Source: Candidatus Pullichristensenella stercorigallinarum
Lineage (GTDB): Bacteria; Bacillota; Clostridia; Christensenellales; Aristaeellaceae
Direction: 5' to 3'
Assembly: GCA_018712945.1 (NCBI GenBank)
Contig: DVFZ01000108.1
Coordinates: forward strand, 1 to 62,402
DNA: 62,402 bases
Notes under the pieces: model-generated
What the model was told of the DNA's origin: nothing
What the model saw: only the letters and a program-made list of their open reading frames with translations
Databases searched by the model: none
Program-made: the position numbers and the translations under genes
Shown: in pieces, positions 34,854 to 44,163 of the stretch
Numbering within the stretch: position 1 is the stretch's first letter
Layout of the letters: each line of letters starts with the position of its first letter

Positions 34854-36467
34854 ATGCCGTACAAGCAGAAATTTCCTCTTGAAAAAACCGCATCCGGCGG
34901 TAAGGAATACCTTGCATATAAAATGCCCTATTGTAATCTTTACGAAACGCTGGAAGCCTCGGCAAAGCGTTTTTCAGACAAGGTTGCAGTTGTCGATGTC
35001 GCTTCGCGCGTTACATATCGGGAGCTACAGCAAAAGACAGATGCTTTTGCCGCATATCTCTACCACTATAAGCATATTCGCCAGGGCGATCGCATCGCCC
35101 TGGTCATGGTAAACAGCATTGAGTTTTGTGTGTGTTTCTATGCCATTCTCAAAATTGGCGCGACGGTTGTTTCGGTCAATACCAAGCTGTCGGGAGACGA
35201 AATGGGCTACATTCTTAGCGACGCCCATGCAAACTATGCGATCACCGACCGCGCTTGGTATAATAAGCTGGAAAACCATCGTCCGCAACTGGACTGGCTT
35301 ATTTTTTCCGACACTGCCCCCGATGGTTTTTCTACGGTCGCCGAAGCGATTGAAACGGGTGCAAAACTACCGGATACGCCTACTGTAAGGGATGACTCCC
35401 TGCCGGCGGATATCATGTATACCTCGGGAACAACCGGGAGGCCCAAGGGCGCCGTCATGACCCATTTCAATCTTTTGCAGGGGCTGTACGTATATGTGGA
35501 AGCCGACGATATGGATGAGCGCGAAATCACCGTTCTTTCCGTTCCGGCATTCCACATTACGGGGTTGAACAATGTTTTGACTGTGTTTATTTTTATCGGG
35601 GGCACCATCGTCATGCTTCCCTTCTTTAATGCCGAGAAGACGCTTGACGCCATCACGGAATATCGCGCGACCTATTTCCACGCCGTGGCCACGGTATTTA
35701 TGATGCTGGAAGGCGCCGTGACGGAGAAACATGATCTGAGCAGCTTGCGCACCGCGCTGTGCGGCGGGGGATTTATCTCCAGGGAAACAATCAGAAATTT
35801 CTGCGCAAAAGCGGTAAACTGCCGCTTCCATCCTGTCTATGGGATGACGGAGACTTCGGGCGCTGGCACCTATTTCTCCGGCCATTGCCTGGATTCCTCC
35901 ATTGAGGACTCCTGCGGCAAAGTTTCCGCCAACTGCGAGATTCAAATTGTCAATGAGAATAATGTGGCGCTTCCCGCCAATACCATGGGAGAAATCTGTT
36001 TTCGAGGTTCTTTTGTCATTGATCACTACCTCAACGGCGTATCTCCCGACAGCTTTACCGATGGTTGGCTCCACAGCGGCGACGTGGGCTACTTTGATGA
36101 AAACGGCTACCTGTTTATCAAGGATCGCATCAAGGATATGATCAACCGGGGCGGTGAAAAGATATTCTCCCTGGCAGTTGAAGATGTTATCATGAAATAT
36201 GGAGGAATAAAGCAGGCTGCCGTATTTGGTGTACAGGACGATCTATATGGCGAAGTTCCTGCCGCCGTCATCGTTCCTGAATCGGGCGTATCAATTTCGA
36301 TTGACAGCCTCCGAACATATTTGAGGGATCATATCGCTCACTACAAGGTGCCTGTGATCTTTGAGATTCGAGACCGCTTGCCCGTCACGGCCAGCGGCAA
36401 GCCCCGCAAATTCGAGTTGCGGCAAGAGTTTAACCGCAAACGTCAAAGAGAAAGCGTCAAACTGTGA
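34854..36467 (+). CDS. AMP-dependent acyl-CoA synthetase
   Basis: 537 residues of the ANL superfamily: P-loop ADIMYTSGTTGRPKGAVMTH, YGMTETSG, and the hinge and Lys motifs GWLHSGDVGYFDENGYLFIKDRIKDMINRGGEKIF and PVTASGKPRKFEL (catalytic Lys). It activates a carboxylic acid as acyl-adenylate and then acyl-CoA. The ATG 9 nt after GGGAG is used. It forms a unit with the CoA transferase 31 nt upstream, giving two alternative activation routes in one regulon. Confidence 0.92.
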   Translation: MPYKQKFPLEKTASGGKEYLAYKMPYCNLYETLEASAKRFSDKVAVVDVASRVTYRELQQKTDAFAAYLYHYKHIRQGDRIALVMVNSIEFCVCFYAILKIGATVVSVNTKLSGDEMGYILSDAHANYAITDRAWYNKLENHRPQLDWLIFSDTAPDGFSTVAEAIETGAKLPDTPTVRDDSLPADIMYTSGTTGRPKGAVMTHFNLLQGLYVYVEADDMDEREITVLSVPAFHITGLNNVLTVFIFIGGTIVMLPFFNAEKTLDAITEYRATYFHAVATVFMMLEGAVTEKHDLSSLRTALCGGGFISRETIRNFCAKAVNCRFHPVYGMTETSGAGTYFSGHCLDSSIEDSCGKVSANCEIQIVNENNVALPANTMGEICFRGSFVIDHYLNGVSPDSFTDGWLHSGDVGYFDENGYLFIKDRIKDMINRGGEKIFSLAVEDVIMKYGGIKQAAVFGVQDDLYGEVPAAVIVPESGVSISIDSLRTYLRDHIAHYKVPVIFEIRDRLPVTASGKPRKFELRQEFNRKRQRESVKL

Positions 36468-36540
36468 GATAGAGATCATCGCAAACCATGACCAACCGCC
36501 AAACGGGCGGTATGCTCAAAGGTTAAAAACCCTGAATACC

Positions 36541-36564
36541 AGCCAGCGTCTCAAGGCGCTGGCT
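36541..36564 (+). terminator. candidate terminator of the lacI-CoA transferase-synthetase unit
   Basis: AGCCAGCG / CGCTGGCT, 8-bp stem with an 8-nt loop followed by TTC; weak T-run. Confidence 0.45.
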
Positions 36565-36565
36565 T

Positions 36566-36722
36566 TCACATGTTCAAGCCTATTGTCTTTGCCTCTTTTG
36601 CCGCCAAGGGGCGTTCGTATTCCCTCATGCTCAGCTTGTCCATTGCTATGTCGTGCTTCTCCTACTCTTCTATATACTTCTTGATCGTTGCCTCATCCCC
36701 GAGGCGTGCCGGGCTGAAAGTG
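36566..36722 (-). pseudogene. IS200/IS605-type TnpA C-terminal remnant
   Basis: Reading on the minus strand through one internal stop gives EATIKKYIEE-stop-EKHDIAMDKLSMREYE and a short tail, resembling the C-terminus of small IS200/IS605 (TnpA) transposases. The catalytic HUH part is absent. Confidence 0.35.
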
Positions 36723-36725
36723 AAC

Positions 36726-36801
36726 GAACCCTACTGTGCATTGCGATATCGCTCCGTTGCATCCTTGCTAACCCAATAAACACCTTCCTCTATCAGAACG
36801 G
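36726..36801. repeat. 76-nt direct repeat, left copy
   Basis: 72 of 76 positions are identical to the stretch at the right end of the window, in the same orientation. On the minus strand it codes for the last residues of an SH3-like domain (LIEEGVYWVSKDATERYRNAQ, stop). The two copies bracket the ureide island. Confidence 0.85.
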
Positions 36802-36824
36802 CTCGCGCAGGAGCCTGTGTTAGA

Positions 36825-37090
36825 ATGGAGCTGACACACAACAAACCAACAGGAAGGACAAGCGATGTCCATTTTACACTGGAAGAGAGATATTGCTCAG
36901 CAGAATTTCAGGAAAAAGGTTTGAGTATTCGTGCGATCTCCCGAATACTCAAATGGTCGCCGTCAACCATCAGCCGTGAGCTGAGACGGAATTGAGGCAA
37001 AAGAGGCTATCAACCCTATCGACGCTCCGAAAACCCATGCGCTGCGGGCGACGCCCCCCACGAAAACTCAAACGCTCCCGAATCCCTTTC
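36825..37090 (+). pseudogene. IS30-family transposase, N-terminal remnant
   Basis: From an ATG the frame reads MELTHNKPTGRTSDVHFTLE..., then GLSIRAISRILKWSPSTISRELRRN, the diagnostic N-terminal helix-turn-helix of IS30 transposases. A stop follows directly. The reading continues as GKRGYQPYRRSEN and, in another frame, RRPPRKLKRS, both IS30-like. The DDE catalytic part is missing. Confidence 0.7.
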
Positions 37091-37296
37091 CTGACTAGCC
37101 TCCCAACCGTGCCGGCCCTTATCCCTGCGCTAGCCAGCATGGCGTGCGAAAACCGGCGACTCGCCCCAACCAGACCACTCGAGAAGTCTCTTTGGGCGCC
37201 CAACGATCGAATCTTTTGCCGTAGTGCCTCCAGCCCTGGTCTGCTCCATATATGCCGTATTCCCTCAACTTTGCAAGATAAGTTTCAGGGTCAGAA

Positions 37297-37790
37297 TGAA
37301 CACTCAGATGAATCATCAGCGCATCACTGTCGACCAGCTCAAGCTCCGAAATATAATCCCCACAAAGGCCTCAAGCCCAGTGAGCAGGCTTACGAAAAGA
37401 TCATGCAACAGCCCGCGCTACTTTGGCTATGTCGCCACTATGGTCTGGAACGAAGTCACCGGCTATATCGTCAGCGGCTACCAATGCCACAAGGTGCTCG
37501 CCGCCAAAGGCAAGACTGAGATCGACTGCATGACCATGCGTATCGAGAACCCCCAAGAAAAAAAAGGCATTCAATATCACCTTGAACAAAGTGATCGGCG
37601 AATGGCACCTGTAGCGCTGGCCGACTTACTGGTCGACCTGTAATCGTCCACCCAGGTTTTGACATCCCCGAGATGGATGACCTGTTCTCCAAAGTACACG
37701 TCAAGGATATGTCCGGCGATGACTATGACATTGATCCGGAAGAAATCGAGTCCTTCGTGCAGCCGGGTGATGTCTGGACGCTGATTACAG
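37297..37790 (+). pseudogene. ParB-domain DNA methylase, frameshifted N-terminal half
   Basis: Stitching frames gives QRITVDQLKLRN, KGLKPSEQAYEKIMQQ, FGYVATMVWNEVTGYIVSGYQCHKVLAAKGKTEIDCM, RIENPQEKKAFNITLNKVIGEWHL, ALADLLVDL, then MDDLFSKVHVKDMSGDDYD...QPGDVWTL. This is the ParB/Srx-like front half of phage or ICE-borne adenine/cytosine methylases. At least four frameshifts and internal stops break it, and it ends at the point where the methylase domain should begin. Confidence 0.75.
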
Positions 37791-37858
37791 AATACAGCAA
37801 CGCTCGTTTTCCCGAAAAGAATCGCAAAAAACAAGCGTTGCCGTATAGATCACATTTG

Positions 37859-38803
37859 TCAGTTTATTGTCATGTCACCGCCGATACGCGTACCGCAACG
37901 GCCCTGAAGCGCTTCTCGAGCCTGGCCAAGCGCGGCGATGACCGCTTGGCCGCCCTGTGCAGCAAAGTCGACAGCTGCTTGTACTTTGGGGAGCATACTG
38001 CCAGCAGAAAGCCCTTGCACCTCGCACATACCGCGGGCCTTTTCCAGCGGTATCTCACGCAGAAGATGTTGATCCTCCTGTCCGTAATTGGCATAGACAC
38101 CTTCTACGGCTGTGAGGATGAGTAGCACATCCGCATCTGTGTCTATGGCAAGACGGGCAGCAACAAGATCTTTGTCGACCACCGCGTCTACAGGATGTAA
38201 CAGTCCCTCCTCATCGCACATGACAGGAATGCCACCACCACCGCCGCAGATGAGTGTAACTCCCGCATCCACGAAGCGTCGGATGATTTCGCACTCGCAG
38301 ATCTTTTGTGGCTTGGGGGACGGTACCACCCTGCGCCAGCCGCGCAATGGTTCTTCGCGCATGGCATAGCCTCGTTCGCATGCCAAGCGATACGCCTGCT
38401 GTGCGTCCACATGCATGCCGACAGGTTTGCAGGGGTCAGCGAAAGCTGTGTCCTCCGCATCTACTTCCACACCCGTCAGCAGTGTGGCGACTTCGCGCCG
38501 CAAGCCGCGGCGGCGCAGCTCCTGCAAAAGCGCCGATTGCAATTCGTTGCCAATATAACCCTGGCTCATGGCCACACAGTCCGAAAGCGTCGCCCGGCCC
38601 GGATTCTCTCCACTTTTCTCCAGAAGTTCCATCGCTCGCAGAAGCGCACCGACCTGAGGGCCGTTGCCATGGACAATTAGCACATCCCAGCCGTCCTCCA
38701 GTATGTCGGCGATCCCCTCGGCTGCCCGCTTCATGGCATCCCTACCATCCCCGAGGCCCTGGCCGAGCGCATTGCCACCCAGGGCGATCACTGCTTTTTT
38801 CAT
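37859..38803 (-). CDS. arcC: carbamate kinase (probable AllK of the oxamate pathway)
   Basis: 314 residues, full length for carbamate kinase: VIALGGNALGQ, VHGNGPQVGALL, SQGYIGNELQSALLQEL, RRVVPSPKPQKICE, VICGGGGGIPV-like and VDKDLVAARLAIDTDADVLLILT. It transfers phosphate from carbamoyl phosphate to ADP, giving ATP, CO2 and ammonia. Its ATG overlaps the stop of the FdrA::DUF1116 fusion (ATGA), so in this operon it should use the carbamoyl phosphate made from oxalurate, the role called AllK in E. coli. Last gene of the operon. Confidence 0.95.
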   Translation of the reverse strand: MKKAVIALGGNALGQGLGDGRDAMKRAAEGIADILEDGWDVLIVHGNGPQVGALLRAMELLEKSGENPGRATLSDCVAMSQGYIGNELQSALLQELRRRGLRREVATLLTGVEVDAEDTAFADPCKPVGMHVDAQQAYRLACERGYAMREEPLRGWRRVVPSPKPQKICECEIIRRFVDAGVTLICGGGGGIPVMCDEEGLLHPVDAVVDKDLVAARLAIDTDADVLLILTAVEGVYANYGQEDQHLLREIPLEKARGMCEVQGLSAGSMLPKVQAAVDFAAQGGQAVIAALGQAREALQGRCGTRIGGDMTIN

Positions 38804-41800
38804 GTGGTTTCTTCCTTATATCCCAGTTTACGTGCGTAGGCAAGCAGAGCTTCTTCAAAGCATCGCATAGGAGGATTGACTGTGCCCGCACCGATTTGGC
38901 CGACACCAGCTCTTATATGGGCAATACCCGTATTGATAACTGGCAATATGCCCGTCTCCACCACTTTGCGTACGTCAATACCCAAACAGATGCCCTTGAA
39001 GTTCCAGTTAGGGATCTGGAAATTGTTGTTGTGGGAGATGCTAATCTCCGACATGCGGTTGCTGATTTCCAGCGCGCCGGGGAAGCCGCTGCCGCCCACA
39101 TAACGGGTCACGGCTGGCGCGGCGATCATCGCCATGCCGCCGACGCCAAAGGTCTCGGTGATGGCGGAATCGCCCATATCCGGGTTGGCGTCCTCGGGCG
39201 AATAGCCGGAAAAGTACAGTCCGACCGGCGTATTGACCGGGCCGTTGAACCACTGCCGCCCCGTGCCGCTCATCCAGATACCGAAATCCTTGCCGTTGCG
39301 GCTCATCACCGTAACGACCGTGCCTTGACGGATCGCGGCTGCAGCATCCATGACCGATTTGGCCGCGGCCATCATCACATTGAGGAAGAACTGTTCTGTC
39401 TCCGCCAGGAAACGGATGACTTCCGTCTTTTCCCGCTCCGGGATGTCCAGCGTGGTGATCGTCGGTGCCATCTCCTTGAGGAACACCAGAGAAGCGGCGA
39501 TATTCCTTTGGTGGAACTCATCGCCCATGCAGATCGCCTTGCCGATCAGTGTGTTGAGGGGCAAGCCGTCCGGCATGGTTTGGAGCGCCTTATCGAGCGT
39601 CGGGCCGAGCGTGTCGCGGATAAAGCGCAGGCGTTCGATGACCTCGGGCCCGTAGGCGCCAAAGCGCAACACCGCGCCGATACCCTCATTGAGTGTGCAG
39701 TAGGCGACGTTGCCATAGGTGCGGTTGACGACCTTGAGCACCGGCATGTGCGCCGAGGTGATGCCGCCCATCGGGCCGACGAAGCCCATTTCGTTGCAGG
39801 GGAGGAAGCGCACTTTGCCGGCCTCGAACAGCGCGCGGGCGCTCTGTTCATCCTGCGCCCATTCCTCGAAGAGGGCGGCGCCAATGCAGGAGCCCTGCAT
39901 CGGGCTGGTCATCTCTTCCCAGCGGATGGGCGGCCCGGCGTGCAAAAGCGTATAGCCGTCAAGTTCCGGCAGTACGCTGACGGCAGGAACGACTGCCTCC
40001 AGATACGGCGCGCCATTGCGCACGCGCGCGATGACCGCTGCGTTGGCCTCGTCCACGCTGGAGTATTCGCCATCTGTCAGCGCTACGCTGTTCAGGAACT
40101 CCAGCGTCTGCTGCAGCTTCTTCTCCCGCTCGCTGACGGGACGCCAATCAAAGTGGATGACGGGATGCCCTTCCGCGTGCAGATCCTCGGCAAAACGCCT
40201 GAGGCCGACGTTGAGGACGCGCGGCGCTTTGAGCAGCGCCTGGCTGCCCGGGAAATCGCCGGACACAGCGTCATCAGGCATTGCGACGGGCACAGGGGGA
40301 ACCTCAACAGCCTGGACCTTCCAACCCGCCAGCGTCAACGCCGCCTCGAGGGAGGCAACATTGCCCATGCGGACAACTGCGCCCGCTTCTTCGAGCGCCT
40401 TCTTCTGGCCATTGAGCCCCTGTACGTCAATCTTCGTGCCAAGCAGGTTGACGGCCACCGCTGCCGGGACGCCGGCGGCACAGTTCTTCTCCAAGAGGCC
40501 GCGGATCGCGCCCGCCAGTTCATTGGCCGGGTCCTTGGACGCGCCGTAACCCAACACGACATCCAGGAGCACGACCGTCGGCCGGGCAAAGACCCCCAGG
40601 CTTTCCAAATATTGGCGGCGAGCGGTATTGTCGATCATGGGATGCGGCTTGCCGCGCGTAAAGACGTCGTCGCCCATGTCGATGATCTCCAGGCGTTCGC
40701 CCTTGCATACCCAGCCCTGCGGCGCAGCATCCTCCAGGCCAACATCCATGCGCGCAGCGAGGAACTGGTGTGCCTCGTGCGCCAGCGTGCCGCCGGAATA
40801 GACGCCGAGGATGGACGCATTCTCCGCGACCGGCGCGAGAGCGCCATCCGCTTGCGCGTCCACAGCCTTGCCATAGGCGAGCTCCACGGCCAGGCACGCA
40901 GCTTCCTCCGTGTTGTCGGCAAAGGCGATATTCCCCTTGTTGCCATAGCGCTTTGCGCCAAGGAAAAGGACAACGGCCGGCTTGCCAAGAGCCGACAGCG
41001 CGGAAAGAACGCGCTGTTCGACTTCCGCGGCGGCAGGCTTGGAGACGACGACTACGACGCCCGTTTCGGGATCATCCTTGAGCAAGGAGATCGCGTCGAG
41101 CATCGTCGTGCCGCCAACATCCCTGTTCAGGTCGCGCCCGCCGGTGCCGATAGCGTTGGAGACGCCGCCGCCAAAGCGGTCGATGGCAACGGAAATTTCC
41201 TGCATCCCCGTACCCGAAGCGCCGACGATGCCGATTCTGCCCCGCCGCACAGCATTGGCAAAGGCAAGCGGGACGCCGCCGATGATGCCTGTGCCGCAGT
41301 CCGGCCCCATGACCAGCAGGCCGCGCCTGTGCGCCTCGGCTTTGAGCCTGGCCTCGTCCTCAAGGCTGACGTTGTCGCTGAAAAGAAACACGCTCTTGCC
41401 TGCCGTCAGCGCGCGGTCCGCCTCCGCGGCGGCGTACTGGCCGGGAATGGACAAAAGACACAGATCAAACGCATCCTCGCGGCGCATGGCCTCTTTCCAC
41501 GAACGCACCGTCGTCAGTTCGCTGCAGGCGGTCGCTTCCTCCTCTGCCTGTATGCGCTTGAGAGCGGCCTCGAAGGCGCGCACAGCTACGGCTTCGTCGT
41601 TTGTCCGAACCAGCAGCGCGAGGTCGCTTTCCGACGCGCCTTGCAGACAGCTGACGTCGAAGCCCGCATTTGACATGATCTCGAGATTGGCCTTGCTGGC
41701 CATCATCGCTGTGGCGGCGTCGACGCCTTCCATGGCGGAAAGCTCGCTGCTGACCATCATAAGCCCAAGGGAGTCACAATAGCAATTCTTTTCGATCCTG

Positions 41801-41811
41801 CTGTATTGCAT
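38800..41811 (-). CDS. fdrA: FdrA (AllF) fused to DUF1116 (AllG): putative oxamate carbamoyltransferase
   Basis: 1003 residues in one frame. Residues about 1-520 are FdrA, an acyl-CoA synthetase alpha-like protein (LLVMGPDCGTGIIGGVPLAFANAVRRGRIGIVGASGTGMQEISVAIDRFGGGVSNAIGTGGRDL). A short linker near 530-560 leads to the DUF1116 (YlbE/YahG) domain (PVIHFDWRPVSEREKKL... FLPCNEMGFVGPMGGITSAHMPVLKVVNRTYGNVAYCTLNEGIG... FKGICLGIDVRKVVETGILPVINTGIAHIRAGVGQIGAG). In E. coli these are separate genes, proposed with ylbF and ybcF to form oxamate carbamoyltransferase (AllFGH-K). The ATG after AGGAAAGAGAG is used. No DUF2877 (AllH) gene is in the window. Confidence 0.9.
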   Translation of the reverse strand: MQYSRIEKNCYCDSLGLMMVSSELSAMEGVDAATAMMASKANLEIMSNAGFDVSCLQGASESDLALLVRTNDEAVAVRAFEAALKRIQAEEEATACSELTTVRSWKEAMRREDAFDLCLLSIPGQYAAAEADRALTAGKSVFLFSDNVSLEDEARLKAEAHRRGLLVMGPDCGTGIIGGVPLAFANAVRRGRIGIVGASGTGMQEISVAIDRFGGGVSNAIGTGGRDLNRDVGGTTMLDAISLLKDDPETGVVVVVSKPAAAEVEQRVLSALSALGKPAVVLFLGAKRYGNKGNIAFADNTEEAACLAVELAYGKAVDAQADGALAPVAENASILGVYSGGTLAHEAHQFLAARMDVGLEDAAPQGWVCKGERLEIIDMGDDVFTRGKPHPMIDNTARRQYLESLGVFARPTVVLLDVVLGYGASKDPANELAGAIRGLLEKNCAAGVPAAVAVNLLGTKIDVQGLNGQKKALEEAGAVVRMGNVASLEAALTLAGWKVQAVEVPPVPVAMPDDAVSGDFPGSQALLKAPRVLNVGLRRFAEDLHAEGHPVIHFDWRPVSEREKKLQQTLEFLNSVALTDGEYSSVDEANAAVIARVRNGAPYLEAVVPAVSVLPELDGYTLLHAGPPIRWEEMTSPMQGSCIGAALFEEWAQDEQSARALFEAGKVRFLPCNEMGFVGPMGGITSAHMPVLKVVNRTYGNVAYCTLNEGIGAVLRFGAYGPEVIERLRFIRDTLGPTLDKALQTMPDGLPLNTLIGKAICMGDEFHQRNIAASLVFLKEMAPTITTLDIPEREKTEVIRFLAETEQFFLNVMMAAAKSVMDAAAAIRQGTVVTVMSRNGKDFGIWMSGTGRQWFNGPVNTPVGLYFSGYSPEDANPDMGDSAITETFGVGGMAMIAAPAVTRYVGGSGFPGALEISNRMSEISISHNNNFQIPNWNFKGICLGIDVRKVVETGILPVINTGIAHIRAGVGQIGAGTVNPPMRCFEEALLAYARKLGYKEETT

Positions 41812-41849
41812 ATCCGTTGCCTCTCTTTCCTCGCATGGGCGATGCCGGC

Positions 41850-42944
41850 TTATTGCGCTTTGCCAGGCTCCCTGGTGTGCGCGAAGGGGTCGCCGCACTC
41901 ATAGCGGTCGAAATGGATGGCGTCGCTGACCAGGTAGTTGTAGATGTTTTCCACGATCGGGATGCCGCGCTCCTCGGAAAGCTGGGCTTTGTGGTCGGAG
42001 CGCTCGCCGGGATAGGAAACGCCATCCTCGTTCCACTTTGCCGGACGAACCTTGTGCAGCTCTGCGACCAGGGCATCGAGCTGCTTATAGAACTCCTTGG
42101 CGCCGACAAAGTAATCCGGGTTGATGACGATATGGATCTGCCCCAATTCCCTGCCCCCGGAAAGGTCGCTGTACATGGAGGTAACGTGCGGGCCATAGGG
42201 CGCGCCGGAAAGTATGCCGCTGAGTATGTCCACCATCATCATCAGGCCATAGCCCTTGGCGCCGGCGATGGGCAAAAGGCCGTGGACGGCGAAGGGATCT
42301 GTGGTGGGATGGCCATGTTCGTCCACCGCCCAGGTGTCGGGGATCTCCTTGCCCTTGGAGCGGGCGTCCAGGATCTTTCCCCAGGCGCCGACCGTAGTGG
42401 CCATGTCAAAGACGACGGGCGTGCCATTCTCGCGCGGGGCGGCAAAGCCGATGGGGTTGGTGCCAAAGAAGGCACTGGTGCCGCCGTAAGGCACGACCAT
42501 GGGATCGGACTGGCACATGGAGATGCCGATGAGCCCTTCAGCCGCCGCCATGCGGATATAATAGGAAAGCGTACCGCAGTGGGACATGCGCTTCATCGTG
42601 ACAACACCAATGCCATTCTGCTTGGCAAGGTCGATGGCGTGAAACATACCCTCACGGGCAACGACAAAGCCGGAACCGTTGTCGCCATCGAACACGCCTG
42701 TGCAGGGACCGGTCTGCGTATAGGTGAACTTGGGAGCAGCGTTGATACCGCCCTTGCTGATGCGCTCCGCGTAGTATTCCACGCGCATGGCGCCATGGGA
42801 ATGCACGCCGCGGCTGTCCGCGTATACCAGATGATCCGCGGTGATGTCGGCGTGTTCGCGGCTGAGGCCCGCCTTGTGCAGTTTATCGGAGATCAGCTTT
42901 TTGAGCTCGTCCTTCCCTACGTAGATGATCTTTTCCTCATGCAT
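41850..42944 (-). CDS. allD: ureidoglycolate dehydrogenase AllD
   Basis: 364 residues of the malate/L-lactate dehydrogenase-2 family. Blocks match the E. coli AllD sequence as I recall it: ADHLVYADSRGVHSHGAMRVEYYAERISKGG, ISMCQSDPMVVPYGG, GTNPIGFAAP, FDMATTVGAWGKILDARSKGKEIPDTWAVDEHG, TTDPFAVHGLLPIAGAKGYGLMMMVDILSG, LGQIHIVINPDYF. It oxidises (S)-ureidoglycolate to oxalurate with NAD. The start follows AGGGAGA and overlaps the end of the MFS gene. Confidence 0.95.
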   Translation of the reverse strand: MHEEKIIYVGKDELKKLISDKLHKAGLSREHADITADHLVYADSRGVHSHGAMRVEYYAERISKGGINAAPKFTYTQTGPCTGVFDGDNGSGFVVAREGMFHAIDLAKQNGIGVVTMKRMSHCGTLSYYIRMAAAEGLIGISMCQSDPMVVPYGGTSAFFGTNPIGFAAPRENGTPVVFDMATTVGAWGKILDARSKGKEIPDTWAVDEHGHPTTDPFAVHGLLPIAGAKGYGLMMMVDILSGILSGAPYGPHVTSMYSDLSGGRELGQIHIVINPDYFVGAKEFYKQLDALVAELHKVRPAKWNEDGVSYPGERSDHKAQLSEERGIPIVENIYNYLVSDAIHFDRYECGDPFAHTREPGKAQ

Positions 42945-44163
42945 TCTGGTTCTCTCCCTTTCTGTTGACAGCTTTGAAGATCGCAGTACTCGCAAGCATA
43001 AGCGCTGCCGCAACGACGAAGCCCGTGGCAAGCGTGCCCGTGGCGTCGGACAACGCGCCCGTAAGGCTCGGGGCGATGATCGAAGCGCTCATGCCGAAAA
43101 AGTTGAATACGCCAAGCCCCGTGGAAAGCTGCGTTGGCTGAAGGTCCCTGGTGACGTGCTGGACGATCATGGCGTCGATCACCTGTTTGCCGCAGATCGC
43201 ATAGATCGCAAGCAGGAGCAGGATCACGACCTGCTGCCGGCAGCTGGCGAGCAGCGCCAAGGAGATCGCCGCCAGCGCCTGCAGGGCGACGAGGTAAGCC
43301 GTCCTGTGCGAGGCCGTCCTGTCGATGACCTTGCCAAACAGCATCGCCGTAGGGATCGACACGATCGCTACCACCGTCGAGCAATAACCGGCCAGCGTGC
43401 CCTGAAAGGCGCGCTCGTTGAGCAGGAAACTCGGCAGCCAGGTCGAGATCATGTAATAGCCATAGCAGGTGCAGAAATAGTAAAAGTAACTGGCCAGCTG
43501 GCTGCGCCCGAGCAGCGGCCGCACGTCCGCGAAGCGGAAGCCCGGGCCGCCTTTGCCCAGCGCCTGCCCCGGCCCTTCAAGGGCGCGGGCGAAAAAGGCG
43601 ATCCACACCAGCGTAAGCGCGAACAGCCCGAAAGCCAGGTAGTGCCAATCCATCCCGCAGGACTTGACCGCGAAGGTGGACGCGCACAGGCCCAGGATCA
43701 TGCCGACCGCGCAGCCACTGTTGATGAAAGCCGTCAAGAAGCTCTTCCTGGCCGCAGGGATCAGGCGGGTAGAGAGCGTGAATGCGCCGCTGTAATACGC
43801 GCCGGAACCGAGCCCGGCGAGCAGGCTGCCCGCATAGACGACGCCGATGCCCTGCGCGAAGCCGACGATGAGCACGCCGGCATTGAACAGGCACATCCCC
43901 GGTACCAGGATCTTGCGAATGCCGAACTTGTCCATGAGGATGCCGCCAGGGATCTGCATGGCCACATACCCAAAGAAGTACACGCTGGAGATCATGCCCA
44001 TGGAGGCGGCGGACTGCGCCTGCGTCGTCGCCTGTATCTCGTCATAAATGGGGGTCAGCATGGTACGGTAGATCCAGATCGCACACCAGCCGAAGAAGAG
44101 CAGTATGGCAACGCTCAGCCACCCAGCCGCCTTGCCGCGACGTTGCATTTGCCGCATATCCAT
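42937..44163 (-). CDS. MFS transporter, probably for a ureide or its product
   Basis: 408 residues with about 12 membrane segments. The loop 2-3 signature GGILMDKFGIRKILVPG and the second-half repeat AMLFGKVIDRTASHRTAYLV are typical MFS motifs. It is related to the organic-anion/hexuronate branch. Located between allE and allD, so import of allantoin, ureidoglycolate or export of oxamate is likely (inference). The start codon is uncertain; the ATG at the GGTGGTGGGATCG context is taken and a second ATG lies two codons in. Confidence 0.85.
   Translation of the reverse strand: MDMRQMQRRGKAAGWLSVAILLFFGWCAIWIYRTMLTPIYDEIQATTQAQSAASMGMISSVYFFGYVAMQIPGGILMDKFGIRKILVPGMCLFNAGVLIVGFAQGIGVVYAGSLLAGLGSGAYYSGAFTLSTRLIPAARKSFLTAFINSGCAVGMILGLCASTFAVKSCGMDWHYLAFGLFALTLVWIAFFARALEGPGQALGKGGPGFRFADVRPLLGRSQLASYFYYFCTCYGYYMISTWLPSFLLNERAFQGTLAGYCSTVVAIVSIPTAMLFGKVIDRTASHRTAYLVALQALAAISLALLASCRQQVVILLLLAIYAICGKQVIDAMIVQHVTRDLQPTQLSTGLGVFNFFGMSASIIAPSLTGALSDATGTLATGFVVAAALMLASTAIFKAVNRKGENQNA

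Noticed and set aside
36970-37316. Minus-strand frames opposite the IS30 remnant
   Set aside because: They are short and in different frames. A match to the IS30 C-terminal part was considered, but key residues are not visible.
38308-41673. 1121-codon open frame on the plus strand
   Set aside because: It is antisense to the FdrA::DUF1116 fusion, a product of GC-rich codon usage. It has no family resemblance and no ribosome site.
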